9,358 nt of DNA. It comes from Prochlorococcus marinus str. MIT 9215 (GTDB lineage Bacteria; Cyanobacteriota; Cyanobacteriia; PCC-6307; Cyanobiaceae). The position numbers were made by a program, and so were the translations under genes. Shown here piece after piece: positions 1 through 7,225 of this stretch. The notes under the pieces were generated by a model that saw nothing but the letters and a program-made list of their open reading frames with translations, was not told the origin of the DNA and did not search any database. The stretch lies in assembly GCA_949486985.1 (NCBI GenBank), contig CATBLW010000074.1, positions 1 to 9,358 of the forward strand, given 5' to 3'. Every line of letters begins with the position of its first letter. Positions within the stretch are counted from its first letter, which is position 1.

Positions 1-23
1 CGGTCGCGATTGGAGATGGCCAT
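1..23 (-). CDS. Start of a further gene, possibly DUF499/Swt1-HEPN ATPase (first 7 codons only)
   Basis: An ATG at 21-23 opens a frame (MAISNRD, with an incomplete eighth codon) that runs off the left edge, 7 bases after the methylase A stop. Methylase B is followed by its own downstream start at exactly the same 7-base distance. From memory of the family, DUF499 proteins with an N-terminal Swt1-type HEPN domain often begin with a short M-A-x-x-N-x-D-R stretch, and DUF499 ATPases are regular partners of DUF1156 methylases. Seven codons cannot prove this; the call rests mainly on context. Confidence 0.45.
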
Positions 24-29
24 TAGAGG

Positions 30-67
30 TTCAGATCAGAGAGGTTTGAACAGCAGATGCAGATGCC
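30..67. repeat. 38-bp perfect direct repeat, left copy
   Basis: Identical over 38 bases to 4295-4332. It covers the base after the stop, the stop codon and the last 11 to 12 codons of methylase A. The adjoining sequence is similar but no longer identical, so third-codon positions are unusually well preserved exactly at the gene end. Confidence 0.9.
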
Positions 68-708
68 TGTGAAGTAGCAAGGCGTTGAAGCTCAGGCCAA
101 GCGATCACAAGGCCGTTGTAAGCACGTGCTTCTTCTGTCTGCTTTGTCTTCTCACAGTGGTTGTAAAGGCGATAGGCAAGAGCACGACAGTTAGCTGCAA
201 GTTCTCCATGCCCAGGGAGGTTCTTGAGCTGAGCAAGAAGGGCCGCGGCTGATGCTTCGCCTCCCGAATCAAGGCTCCTGATCAAGTGCTGAGTTGCTTC
301 CCAAACGCAAAGACGATCGTCTTGAGATGGATCCCAGTCGTCTTCAAGTTGTTCACGGCGTAGCAACTGAACCCTGCCACCAATTGCACTAAGAATCCCT
401 GCACTAGATACACCTTCAACTGAGATATTCCGCGCGACCGCCAAGCCTTCAGCATCTCCGTAAGGGCGTTCTTCATAGCCATAGCCCTCAAAAAATGTCA
501 GAGCAAATCGACTGTCTGGATCTAGTTCTCCCTCGTCTTGCGACAAATACTCATCAAGTGCTGAGTTGATTTCAATCAACGCATCCTTGACTGACATAAA
601 GCTGTCATCAGGATTAACAACAGCCTTTGCACTGCTGAAAACTGCCATCCCAGGCCCAATGGCCGCTTGCGGAATATCAACCGGAGCTACATTTGCTTTT
701 TCTAGCTC
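31..708 (-). repeat. Methylase C-terminal module, copy A
   Basis: Codes for residues 740-964. It is about 84% identical at protein level to 4296-4973 and shares identical final residues. Its role is unknown; because it is conserved between copies whose cores differ, it may bind a common partner such as the helicase or the ATPase. Confidence 0.85.
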
Positions 709-2925
709 GCTTAAAGCTTTAGGTATGGCATGTCGGATATCGCGTCTAAATTCTGACCTCGATAGTGTTTTAGCTGTCTCTGATCGTCTATAGCAGACCA
801 ATACAATGCTTGATGCAAGGGCATTCGCAGACTGGCCTCTTAAACGTGTGGAGTTTTCCGTGCGAAGAGGCCAGGTTCCATTTAGTTGAAGATTCGAATC
901 ACATAGAGCCTGCAAGAATGATTGCCAGCCCGTGCTAGATACAGCACCTTCTTTTGATATTTCGGATTGCTTATATGCGTAATATATAGTTACAGGAAAT
1001 AATGGATGAACATGATTGGCTATTTGCAACATCGCCCTCTGCATTCCTCTGAGAAAAAAGGACTCTGCTTCTACTTTCGAGGAATGCCTAGATGGTGTAG
1101 CGACAAGTTCCTCACTCTTTGGAGTTGAAATTGTTCCAAGAAGGTCTGGATAGTCTGCAGCAAGCAGCATGCGTAGCCACCCATAAAAATAGTCAGAAAG
1201 ATCTGCGTATGGAATATTGTCATAATATGGAGGGTCTGTCGAAACCACTGAATTGTTAATACTGTGACTCGAAGCAGCGTCTAGCTGAAGTGCTGCTCCA
1301 GGCAAAGGGGAAATAGGACCATTGAGAAGTGATTTAGCGATGCCTTTTATCACCCCATAAAAATCACCGCCTGCCCCTGAAAAAGGGTTGATCTCAGCAA
1401 AATCCCATAGCATGGGCAATGCCTGCCTTCCGAATCCTGGAGCCGTTTTGTTTTCACCTACACGCCAACGAGACTGTGTTGTAAGAAAAATAGTTTCTTT
1501 ACTAATAGCAAGACTAGCCAACAAATACAAAGACTTCAGATAGTCATGCTTGATGTCATCAGCAAAATCAAACTCGTTGATATCATGCTCGATTTCGGCA
1601 CGCATCTGCTTGGCGGCTTCGGCAAATGCGTTAAGGACGAATAGTTGTCTGTTAGTGAACTGATCTTTAAAGGCAGTAAGACCATAAACTACAACATTTG
1701 TACATCCAGGCCAGTGGCAAATCTCCTGTTCAGGGAGCCAACTGATTTCGTTAATGGGTACTGGTATAAGTTCTGCATCAGAGGGGGATAAATATATTCG
1801 CTTTCCGGCATGTTTTACTATTATTGCAATAAGATCTTGGCCAAGACGCCCCTCCTTTCCTTCCTCCCTAAGGTATTTAAAAGATATAGGGTCGCCAGAG
1901 AGCAAGCATCTAAAACTGCTATGGCTTCCACCTAACTTGGTTCCTCTTTCTGCAGATTTTGGATCTGTAGGTGAACCATGACGAACCCAGTATTGAAGAA
2001 GCCCATCAACGACCTCTGGTTGCACATATGCTTCAGATCCTTTCTTCTTGGATAGAAGAAATGAAGAAAGTAGTGGTGTGACACCGCTAAAGGATGGGTT
2101 TGGACTTCTTGCGGTTCGAGACCAAATCCACGCAATTGGCTCGACATAATGTCCACGCAATTCGGCGAGGTCCGGCCGAGGATTCTTGGGATTACTGATT
2201 ATCTTTTCAGATATCAATATCTTTGAGTATTGCTTTTCTGTCTTCCATTTTGCTGCCTGGTAAATACGTTCTCCGTAGTAAATGAGGTCTGCGGCTAAAC
2301 CTTCTGCACCCATCCACTGCCGCTGAATCAACTCCTTTTTGTTGCGTGCTTCCGGATTCACTGGAGGCATTCCAGCAAACTTTGGCGGAATCTCGATCAT
2401 CGCCTTGTTAATCAGCACCGCCACCGGGTTCAGATCACTGGCGTAGCTCTCAAGCCCTAGGCGCTGTGCCTCCAGCGGTAACGCCCCACCACCAGCAAAT
2501 GGGTCGTGGAAACCCGGCAGCTTCTTGGGGTTAAACAGTTCTTCTGCTTCTGGATGATCAGCATTATCAGCACAGGCCCTCTCCCAGCTCCTTTTGATTT
2601 CCTCCCGTGCGCGACCCAATACTTGTTCGTTAGTGGTGTTCTCCCAGGTGACCAGCTCACTGATCAGGGCGAACAACCTCAGCCGTTCGTTCTCCTGGGC
2701 TTCCTCCGTAGAGAACTCCTCCGGCACCGCTGAAGGGTCATCCACCATCTGGCAGAAGATCACCGCACGCGCTGCTGCAAGCGGACGCCGTGCCCACCAC
2801 AAATGCAGAGTGCTCGGGTGCCCATGGCGAATGCTCTTCTCTTTGGCTGAAGCTGCATTGATCGCCTCCAGAGGGATGGCGACCTCGATCAGTTTCTTGC
2901 GGCGTTTTACGGGGTGGTCGCTCAT
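31..2925 (-). CDS. DUF1156 family DNA methyltransferase, copy A (964 aa)
   Basis: Paralogue of methylase B, with the same predicted amino-methyltransferase chemistry. DUF1156 segment at about 9-63; motif I DPFAGGG at 141-147 (2485-2505); SDLNP at 163-167; catalytic DPPY at 564-567 (1225-1236) followed by YYDNIPYADLSDYFYGWLR. Residues 1-183 differ from copy B at only 18 positions. Residues 740-964 differ at 37 of 225, and both proteins end in ASASAVQTSLI. Residues about 185-560 diverge strongly, although landmarks such as NPRPDL, SPNP, LLSG and FGRQA are kept, so the copy is complete and probably active. The start at 2925 is fixed by alignment with copy B and by the 5-base gap after the propeller gene. 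No strong Shine-Dalgarno is seen. Inference: it methylates a different DNA sequence from copy B, widening the specificity of one defence system. A diverging, non-functional duplicate is less likely given the intact motifs. Confidence 0.93.
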   Translation of the reverse strand: MSDHPVKRRKKLIEVAIPLEAINAASAKEKSIRHGHPSTLHLWWARRPLAAARAVIFCQMVDDPSAVPEEFSTEEAQENERLRLFALISELVTWENTTNEQVLGRAREEIKRSWERACADNADHPEAEELFNPKKLPGFHDPFAGGGALPLEAQRLGLESYASDLNPVAVLINKAMIEIPPKFAGMPPVNPEARNKKELIQRQWMGAEGLAADLIYYGERIYQAAKWKTEKQYSKILISEKIISNPKNPRPDLAELRGHYVEPIAWIWSRTARSPNPSFSGVTPLLSSFLLSKKKGSEAYVQPEVVDGLLQYWVRHGSPTDPKSAERGTKLGGSHSSFRCLLSGDPISFKYLREEGKEGRLGQDLIAIIVKHAGKRIYLSPSDAELIPVPINEISWLPEQEICHWPGCTNVVVYGLTAFKDQFTNRQLFVLNAFAEAAKQMRAEIEHDINEFDFADDIKHDYLKSLYLLASLAISKETIFLTTQSRWRVGENKTAPGFGRQALPMLWDFAEINPFSGAGGDFYGVIKGIAKSLLNGPISPLPGAALQLDAASSHSINNSVVSTDPPYYDNIPYADLSDYFYGWLRMLLAADYPDLLGTISTPKSEELVATPSRHSSKVEAESFFLRGMQRAMLQIANHVHPLFPVTIYYAYKQSEISKEGAVSSTGWQSFLQALCDSNLQLNGTWPLRTENSTRLRGQSANALASSIVLVCYRRSETAKTLSRSEFRRDIRHAIPKALSELEKANVAPVDIPQAAIGPGMAVFSSAKAVVNPDDSFMSVKDALIEINSALDEYLSQDEGELDPDSRFALTFFEGYGYEERPYGDAEGLAVARNISVEGVSSAGILSAIGGRVQLLRREQLEDDWDPSQDDRLCVWEATQHLIRSLDSGGEASAAALLAQLKNLPGHGELAANCRALAYRLYNHCEKTKQTEEARAYNGLVIAWPELQRLATSQASASAVQTSLI
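1246..2373 (-). other. Divergent core of methylase A (putative target-recognition region)
   Basis: Residues about 185-560, between SDLNP and DPPY. Similarity to copy B falls to scattered landmarks, and the middle (about 300-500) has little identity by eye. Nearby sequence within the diverged part of the gene is AT-rich: line 961-1020, just past DPPY, is 33% GC. In alpha-class amino-methyltransferases the DNA-specificity domain sits between these motifs, so this is the likely specificity module. Confidence 0.65.
2374..2925 (-). repeat. Methylase N-terminal module, copy A
   Basis: Codes for residues 1-184 and is a direct repeat of 6669-7220. The proteins are about 90% identical over the first 183 residues, with exact nucleotide blocks such as a 35-base run over the SDLNP region and a 27-base run near the start. 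A 60-base line here (2821-2880) is 57% GC by count. Confidence 0.88.
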
Positions 2926-2930
2926 ATCAA

Positions 2931-2993
2931 TCAGTGGGGGCCTTGGCCTGCAGCCTGAATTTGATCAAGCTTTTTGGTTACGGAGATGTCTCC
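2931..2993 (-). repeat. Helicase tail repeat, third (short) copy
   Basis: The last 20 codons plus stop of the propeller gene align with the helicase tail at 7226-7288. I count 42 identical bases of 63 by hand, and the protein pattern GD-x-x-(I/V)TK-x-L-x-Q-x-QAAG-x-x-PH is shared. As at the helicase, the stop is followed by a 5-base gap and a DUF1156 methylase start. Confidence 0.65.
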
Positions 2994-4016
2994 GCAGCTA
3001 AGTGTTCCCCAGACCTGAGCAACCCATGCGTCAGATCGGTCGCGGGAAAACTTAAGCATCCTGCCGTCAGAAAGCCATAGTCCCTTAGTGATTTTGGCTG
3101 CTGTTTTCTGAGGTGCCGTCCACAGATTGAGTTTCGGGTTGTATGTCTCATAGAGATTTTCAAGGCTACGAAAGCCACCAGCCCAGATCTCTCTTCTTTC
3201 TGGCCAGGCAGAGATGACACCAAGGCCAGACGCCTCAGGAATTTCGGCCATATCGAGAATTGTTAGTAACTGAGGATCCAACAAGGTGATAAAACCGCCT
3301 CGTTGATTTCTTGTCTCCGTAGTTACCGCTAAAACCACTTCTAACGCTCCACTTTCCATCACCACGCATGCACGGTCCTTGCCGATCGGCCTGCCATCTA
3401 CCAAATCAAGGACGTAGCTATCTAAAAGCCCATCTTCATGGTGCACCCAGAGCATGTTGATCACGCAAGAACCAGGAAGCCTTTGCTTGTGAAGCATTTC
3501 CTTGCTGTCAGTGCACCAGAGTTGAACCTCAGCAATCGCTTTAGAAACGGTGTCGAGTACTTTCCGTCCTGTGCCAACAGTCAGCAAGCCTGTATTGGGA
3601 TGAACAGCGACTGCCCGTACGCCGTATTCGCTCTCAATCATGCAGCCCACCTCGCTGCCAAGCTCCCAGCAAGCCACATAGCCGGCTCTGGTTGCTACAG
3701 CGGCAACACTTTTTGTCCCTTTCGTGGCCACTGATAGATCCAGGATTCCTTTCTCAGGGCCGCTGTGCATCACCTTCCATCGCTGGTTGACCCAATCCGG
3801 CTGGAACCACTTTTCTGAGTGAGAAGAGCGGTTACCAATGTCAAAGACAAAGCATCCGTCTTCGTAGTCGTTCGGCAGTTTCAAGGCTGCCAAGGCCTTC
3901 CCTGCTCCTGCCTCGACCATTAGGCCTTCGATACAACCTTCAAGAGCAATGGGCCATTCATCAATCAATTCAAGTTCTTTCGAGTCAAGTTCGTCACTTG
4001 TTTTGCCCATGGTCAA
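2931..4016 (-). CDS. Beta-propeller-like (WD40-like) protein of unknown function with helicase-type C-terminal tail (361 aa)
   Basis: I do not recognise a specific family. No signal peptide or membrane segment is visible, so it is probably cytoplasmic. Repeated short beta-strand patterns ending in aromatic residues suggest propeller blades: SVAAVATRAGYVACWEL (103-119), VRAVAVHPNTGLLTVGTG with a following VQLW (133-167), and GFITLLD (241-247). The last 20 residues (GDISVTKKL, QAAG, PH) resemble the helicase C-terminus (GDTQITKNL, QAAG, PH), which is odd for an otherwise unrelated protein. The start is uncertain. A TTG at 4016 overlaps the preceding stop by four bases and has GGAGG 8 bases upstream; an ATG at 4010 would give 359 residues. 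The stop lies 5 bases before methylase A. Inference: a sensor or scaffold recruited into the locus. WD-type propellers are common in protein-interaction roles, but nothing here proves the function. Confidence 0.8.
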   Translation of the reverse strand: MTMGKTSDELDSKELELIDEWPIALEGCIEGLMVEAGAGKALAALKLPNDYEDGCFVFDIGNRSSHSEKWFQPDWVNQRWKVMHSGPEKGILDLSVATKGTKSVAAVATRAGYVACWELGSEVGCMIESEYGVRAVAVHPNTGLLTVGTGRKVLDTVSKAIAEVQLWCTDSKEMLHKQRLPGSCVINMLWVHHEDGLLDSYVLDLVDGRPIGKDRACVVMESGALEVVLAVTTETRNQRGGFITLLDPQLLTILDMAEIPEASGLGVISAWPERREIWAGGFRSLENLYETYNPKLNLWTAPQKTAAKITKGLWLSDGRMLKFSRDRSDAWVAQVWGTLSCGDISVTKKLDQIQAAGQGPH

Positions 4017-4264
4017 TGCGGTGCCCTCCCAGACGCCGGAAACTGCTGAAGGTTCTTGGTGATCTGAGTGTCCCCTAATAATGGAAGTTCCAAGTCGATA
4101 CCAATGACATAGAGAGGAGGCGATGCAGCATCACCGGACATGCTCACCAAAGCCAATCGATAGCGATCAGGAGCATTACGCGCCGTATTCAATTCGTTGA
4201 TCGTGAGCGTGACTGAGTCAGCTTCTTCGATAGGTTCCTTGACTTCGATAAAAAACTGATGGCC
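4013..4264 (-). repeat. Helicase C-terminal repeat, second copy
   Basis: Direct repeat of 7226-7477, forming the body of the 91-codon ORF. Homology begins abruptly around 4264, where the helicase has upstream sequence (GYDIESMDA) but this copy has MALLINTQ. The duplication joint should therefore lie at about 4264-4288. Confidence 0.8.
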
Positions 4265-4288
4265 TTGAGTATTGATGAGGAGAGCCAT
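4013..4288 (-). CDS. Stand-alone truncated copy of helicase C-terminal DUF3883 domain (91 aa)
   Basis: From residue 9 to the end, this ORF aligns without gaps to the last 83 residues of the upstream helicase, with 61 of 83 identical by hand count (for example ADSVTLTINE, NTARN, GDAASPP, GDTQITKNLQQ, GRAPH). It retains the FIEVK (ExK) signature but lacks the preceding GYDI aspartate, so it should not be a complete PD-(D/E)xK active site. The first residues (MALLIN) have no helicase counterpart and sit 7 bases after the methylase B stop. The gene after methylase A starts at the same spacing with MAIS. That suggests the start was captured from a downstream gene during tandem duplication. The frame is intact with many conservative and presumably synonymous changes, so it may be maintained. 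Alternatives: a decaying remnant, or a short accessory or inhibitor that competes with the helicase domain. A weak GAAAG lies 5 bases before the ATG. Confidence 0.65.
   Translation of the reverse strand: MALLINTQGHQFFIEVKEPIEEADSVTLTINELNTARNAPDRYRLALVSMSGDAASPPLYVIGIDLELPLLGDTQITKNLQQFPASGRAPH
4025..4029 (-). promoter_or_regulatory. Possible ribosome binding site for the propeller gene
   Basis: GGAGG lies 8 bases before the TTG at 4016 and 14 bases before the ATG at 4010, which favours the TTG. It also encodes part of the conserved GR of the helicase tail, so it could be coincidental. Confidence 0.4.
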
Positions 4289-4294
4289 AAGTCT

Positions 4295-4332
4295 TTCAGA
4301 TCAGAGAGGTTTGAACAGCAGATGCAGATGCC
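4295..4332. repeat. 38-bp perfect direct repeat, right copy
   Basis: Second copy of the repeat at 30-67, at the end of methylase B. The two are about 4.27 kb apart in the same orientation, so recombination between them would delete methylase A, the propeller gene and the helicase-tail ORF. Confidence 0.9.
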
Positions 4333-4973
4333 CGTGAAGCCGCAAGGCGTTCAAGTTCTGGCCAGGCAATCACGAGCCCGTTGTAAGCGCGTGCTTCCTC
4401 TGTTTGCTTTGTCTTTTCACAGTGGTTGTAGAGGCCGTAGGCAAGAGCACGACAGTTCGAAGCCAGCTCTCCTTGCCCAGGAAGATTCTTGAGCTGTGCG
4501 AGAAGGGCCGCGGCTGATGCTTCGCCGCCTGTATCCAGCTTTTTGATCAAGTGCTGAGTGGCTTCCCAGACGCAGAGCCGATCGTCACTAGATGGATCCC
4601 AATCGTTATCAAGTTGCTCACGGCGAAGCAATTGAGCTCTGCCAGCAATAGCGCTCAGAATCCCTGCTTGAGTGACACCTTGAACCGATACATTTCTCGC
4701 AACTGCTAGACCTTCTGCATCTCCATAAGGGCGTTCTTCGTATCCATAGCTCTCGAAGAAAGTAAGCGCAAAACGTGTATCAGCATCGAAGGATCCTTCA
4801 TCTTCTTCGAGGTATTCATCTAGCGCCGAATTGATCTCAACCAGTGCGTCACGAACACTCATCGAAGAGTCATCGGGGTTGAGCACAGTCTTGGCCTGGC
4901 TATATATCGCCATACCAGGACCGATGGCAGCCTGGGCCACGTCCACCGGGGCGATGTTGGCGTGCTCCAGCTC
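4296..4973 (-). repeat. Methylase C-terminal module, copy B
   Basis: Partner of 31-708, coding for residues 750-974. Both contain the stretches YGYEERPYGDAEGLAVARN and NHCEKTKQTEEARAYNGLV unchanged. Confidence 0.85.
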
Positions 4974-7220
4974 CTTGATCGCCTTAGGGAGGCGCTGTCG
5001 CAGCTCGCGGCGGAAGGCATTGCGAGAGAGGATGGCGGCATCAGGATCGCGACGCTGGCAGACCAGCACCACACTGGATGCGAGGGCGTTTGCACCTGCT
5101 CCGATCATGCGGTTGGCGAGCTCAGTGCGCATCGGCCAGGTGCCTGTGATGGCTAGTCCTGCCTCAATCACGGCTGCAAGAAACGTTTCCCAACCAGTGC
5201 TGGCTGTGCCGCCCTCGCGCTTAGTTTCAGATTGCTTAAAGGCGTAGTAAATCGTGAGCGGGTAGCCGGGATGAGCTTGAGAGGCAAGCTGATTCATTGC
5301 CTTAGTCATGCCATTTAAGAAGAATTCTTCAGCCTTATCCTTATTCCCATGACGATAGGGAGTGGCAACTAACTCCTCTGCCTTGGGGACAGACAGCGTC
5401 GCAAAAAGGCCAGGAAAAAAATGCCTCAAAGACCGCCGCAGCCATACATAAAAGAAGTCAGAAAGGTCGGCATAGCCAATATTGTCGTAGTAAGGAGGAT
5501 CCGTGGAAACTACTTTGCCATGACTTAAAGACTGAGTTTGAGCATCCAATTGAAAGGCTTGGCCCACAACTTGTGACGGGAGCCTTTCAATCGCCTTCAC
5601 TCCCCACTCAACATTTTTAAGCCAGTTTCCGCTTGAGCTTGAAAAAGGATTACCCTCCGCAAAGTCCCACGACATCGGTATGGCCTGCCTGCCAAATGTA
5701 TTGCGCAAAGCTTGCATCTTTGGTCCGTTATGCCATGTGCAAATGCCTGATCCATAGTCTGCAGACCGACCAAGCGCAAAAGCCGCATACATAGCTATCG
5801 CCTTCGAGTATTGATCTAAGTCAATCGAATGGTCAAAGATAGATCGATTAACATCAGAAAAGTCAGATTGATGGGCATCACTCCTGACTTTGTTAGCGAC
5901 TTCGCTCACTAGATCAGAGAAAGTAGTTAGTGCGATAAGCTGGCGATCTGTGAAAAGATCACCGTACGTATTAAGACCATATAGCTGCGTACGGATATCA
6001 CGGGGATTATGGTTTATCTCGGTGTCTGGTCGCCATTCAGATTGAGCTTTTTTTGCTATTGCCTCATGCTCTGGTTGTGGCGCGAGATAAATACGACCGC
6101 GTGGCCCCTCTAATACAATCGCCATCAATCGTGAACCCATCGTTCCTGCGAGGCCTTGGTTGCGTATCCCCGACACTGGAATAGGAGTACCTGACAACAG
6201 GCAAGAGAAATTGCCACCACGTCCAATCTTTGTACCATTTTTAACTGCTTCCTGATTCTCAGGCTTGCCGGTTTTCAACGTGAAGTGGTAGGTATCACCA
6301 TCAATAACAGGTTCAACATATACTTCTTTGCCCTTCTTTGTTGAAAGCATGAAAGTAGAAACCAATGGGACATCTAAATGCGAGAAAGCAGGATTGGGAC
6401 TTTTTACGGTTCGTGCCCACAGCCAAGCGATAACCGTGAGCTCTTGTCCTATGTAAGGCTTCAGATCAGGGCGAGGATTTGATGGATCATCTACGATCTC
6501 CTGAGTAATCTTCGTTTTCGGGTAAAAGTGGCCGATTCGCTTCTCGGCTTCATCGCGTATCCATTGGCCGTAAAAACGAACATCTTCTGCAAGTCCTTGG
6601 GTCCCTTTCCATTGCTTGGCGATTATTGTCTTCTTTTTTTGGACCTCCGGGTTTATTGGAGGTTGACCAGAAAATTTTGGTGGGATTTCAATCATTGCCT
6701 TATTGATTAATACCGCCACCGGGTTCAGATCACTGGCGTAGCTCTCCAGCCCTAAGCGCTGGGCCTCCAGTGGCAAGGCCCCTCCCCCGGCGAAGGGATC
6801 ATGGAAGCTAGGCAGCTCCTCTGGGTTAAACAGCTCTGCTGCTTCCGGGTGATCGACGTTGTCGGCGCAACAGCGACGCCAACTCCGGCGCATCTCTTCC
6901 TGCGCCTGGTTCAGCACCTCCTCATTGGTGGTGTTCTCCCAGGTCACTAGCTCACTGATCAAGGCAAACAACCGCAACCGCTCGTTCTCTTGAACTTCTT
7001 CGGTGGGGAACTCCTCAGGCACTGCTGATGGGTCATCCACCATCTGACAAAAGATCACTGCCCTTGCTGCTGCCAAAGGCCGCCGTGCCCACCACAAATG
7101 CAAGGTGCTCGGATGGCCATGGCGGATGCTCTTCTCCCGAGCCGATGCCGCATTGATCGCCTCCAGAGGGATGGCAACCTCAATCAGTTTCTTGCGGCGT
7201 TTTACGGGGTAGTCAGTCAT
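4296..7220 (-). CDS. DUF1156 family DNA methyltransferase, copy B (974 aa)
   Basis: Predicted S-adenosylmethionine-dependent amino-methyltransferase (N6-adenine or N4-cytosine) of the COG1743/DUF1156 type. Residues about 9-63 form the DUF1156 segment (KKLIEVAIPLEAIN, HPSTLHLWWARRPLAAAR). Motif I is DPFAGGG at 141-147, followed by SDLNP at 163-167; the catalytic DPPY is at 574-577 (5490-5501), followed by YYDNIGYADLSDFFYVWLR. Motif I, a long insert, then DPPY is the alpha-class order, so the insert (about 185-570) is the likely target-recognition region. An ATG at 7220 is preferred over the upstream in-frame start at 7307, because the latter lies inside the helicase tail and paralogue A also begins M-x-x-x-PVKRRKK. 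No clear Shine-Dalgarno precedes the start; it sits 5 bases after the helicase stop. Inference: self-protecting modification enzyme, or a modification-dependent component, of the defence locus. Its target sequence cannot be predicted. Confidence 0.93.
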   Translation of the reverse strand: MTDYPVKRRKKLIEVAIPLEAINAASAREKSIRHGHPSTLHLWWARRPLAAARAVIFCQMVDDPSAVPEEFPTEEVQENERLRLFALISELVTWENTTNEEVLNQAQEEMRRSWRRCCADNVDHPEAAELFNPEELPSFHDPFAGGGALPLEAQRLGLESYASDLNPVAVLINKAMIEIPPKFSGQPPINPEVQKKKTIIAKQWKGTQGLAEDVRFYGQWIRDEAEKRIGHFYPKTKITQEIVDDPSNPRPDLKPYIGQELTVIAWLWARTVKSPNPAFSHLDVPLVSTFMLSTKKGKEVYVEPVIDGDTYHFTLKTGKPENQEAVKNGTKIGRGGNFSCLLSGTPIPVSGIRNQGLAGTMGSRLMAIVLEGPRGRIYLAPQPEHEAIAKKAQSEWRPDTEINHNPRDIRTQLYGLNTYGDLFTDRQLIALTTFSDLVSEVANKVRSDAHQSDFSDVNRSIFDHSIDLDQYSKAIAMYAAFALGRSADYGSGICTWHNGPKMQALRNTFGRQAIPMSWDFAEGNPFSSSSGNWLKNVEWGVKAIERLPSQVVGQAFQLDAQTQSLSHGKVVSTDPPYYDNIGYADLSDFFYVWLRRSLRHFFPGLFATLSVPKAEELVATPYRHGNKDKAEEFFLNGMTKAMNQLASQAHPGYPLTIYYAFKQSETKREGGTASTGWETFLAAVIEAGLAITGTWPMRTELANRMIGAGANALASSVVLVCQRRDPDAAILSRNAFRRELRQRLPKAIKELEHANIAPVDVAQAAIGPGMAIYSQAKTVLNPDDSSMSVRDALVEINSALDEYLEEDEGSFDADTRFALTFFESYGYEERPYGDAEGLAVARNVSVQGVTQAGILSAIAGRAQLLRREQLDNDWDPSSDDRLCVWEATQHLIKKLDTGGEASAAALLAQLKNLPGQGELASNCRALAYGLYNHCEKTKQTEEARAYNGLVIAWPELERLAASRASASAVQTSLI
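5511..6668 (-). other. Divergent core of methylase B (putative target-recognition region)
   Basis: Residues about 185-570, equivalent to the core of copy A but poorly matching it. The line 5821-5880 is 37% GC by count against 58% in the N-terminal module of the same gene. It is probably a specificity module of separate origin or long divergence. Confidence 0.65.
6669..7220 (-). repeat. Methylase N-terminal module, copy B
   Basis: Partner of 2374-2925. It encodes DUF1156, motif I and SDLNP. The line 7141-7200 is 58% GC by count, like the helicase and unlike the methylase core that follows. Confidence 0.88.
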
Positions 7221-7225
7221 CGTTA

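Noticed and set aside
2594..3001. A 135-codon plus-strand ORF across the methylase A start
   Set aside because: It is antisense to a strongly conserved methylase segment and the propeller gene, and shows no recognisable motifs.
4831..5247. A 138-codon plus-strand ORF opposite methylase B
   Set aside because: Low-complexity Ala/Ser-rich translation, antisense to the conserved C-terminal part of the methylase. A similar but shorter shadow lies at the equivalent place in copy A (566-793).
4296..7220. Classical type I or type III restriction-modification, or core DISARM
   Set aside because: The methylases are DUF1156 type and not HsdM or Mod. No HsdS, DUF1998 protein or phospholipase D is seen in the window, although flanking genes are unseen.
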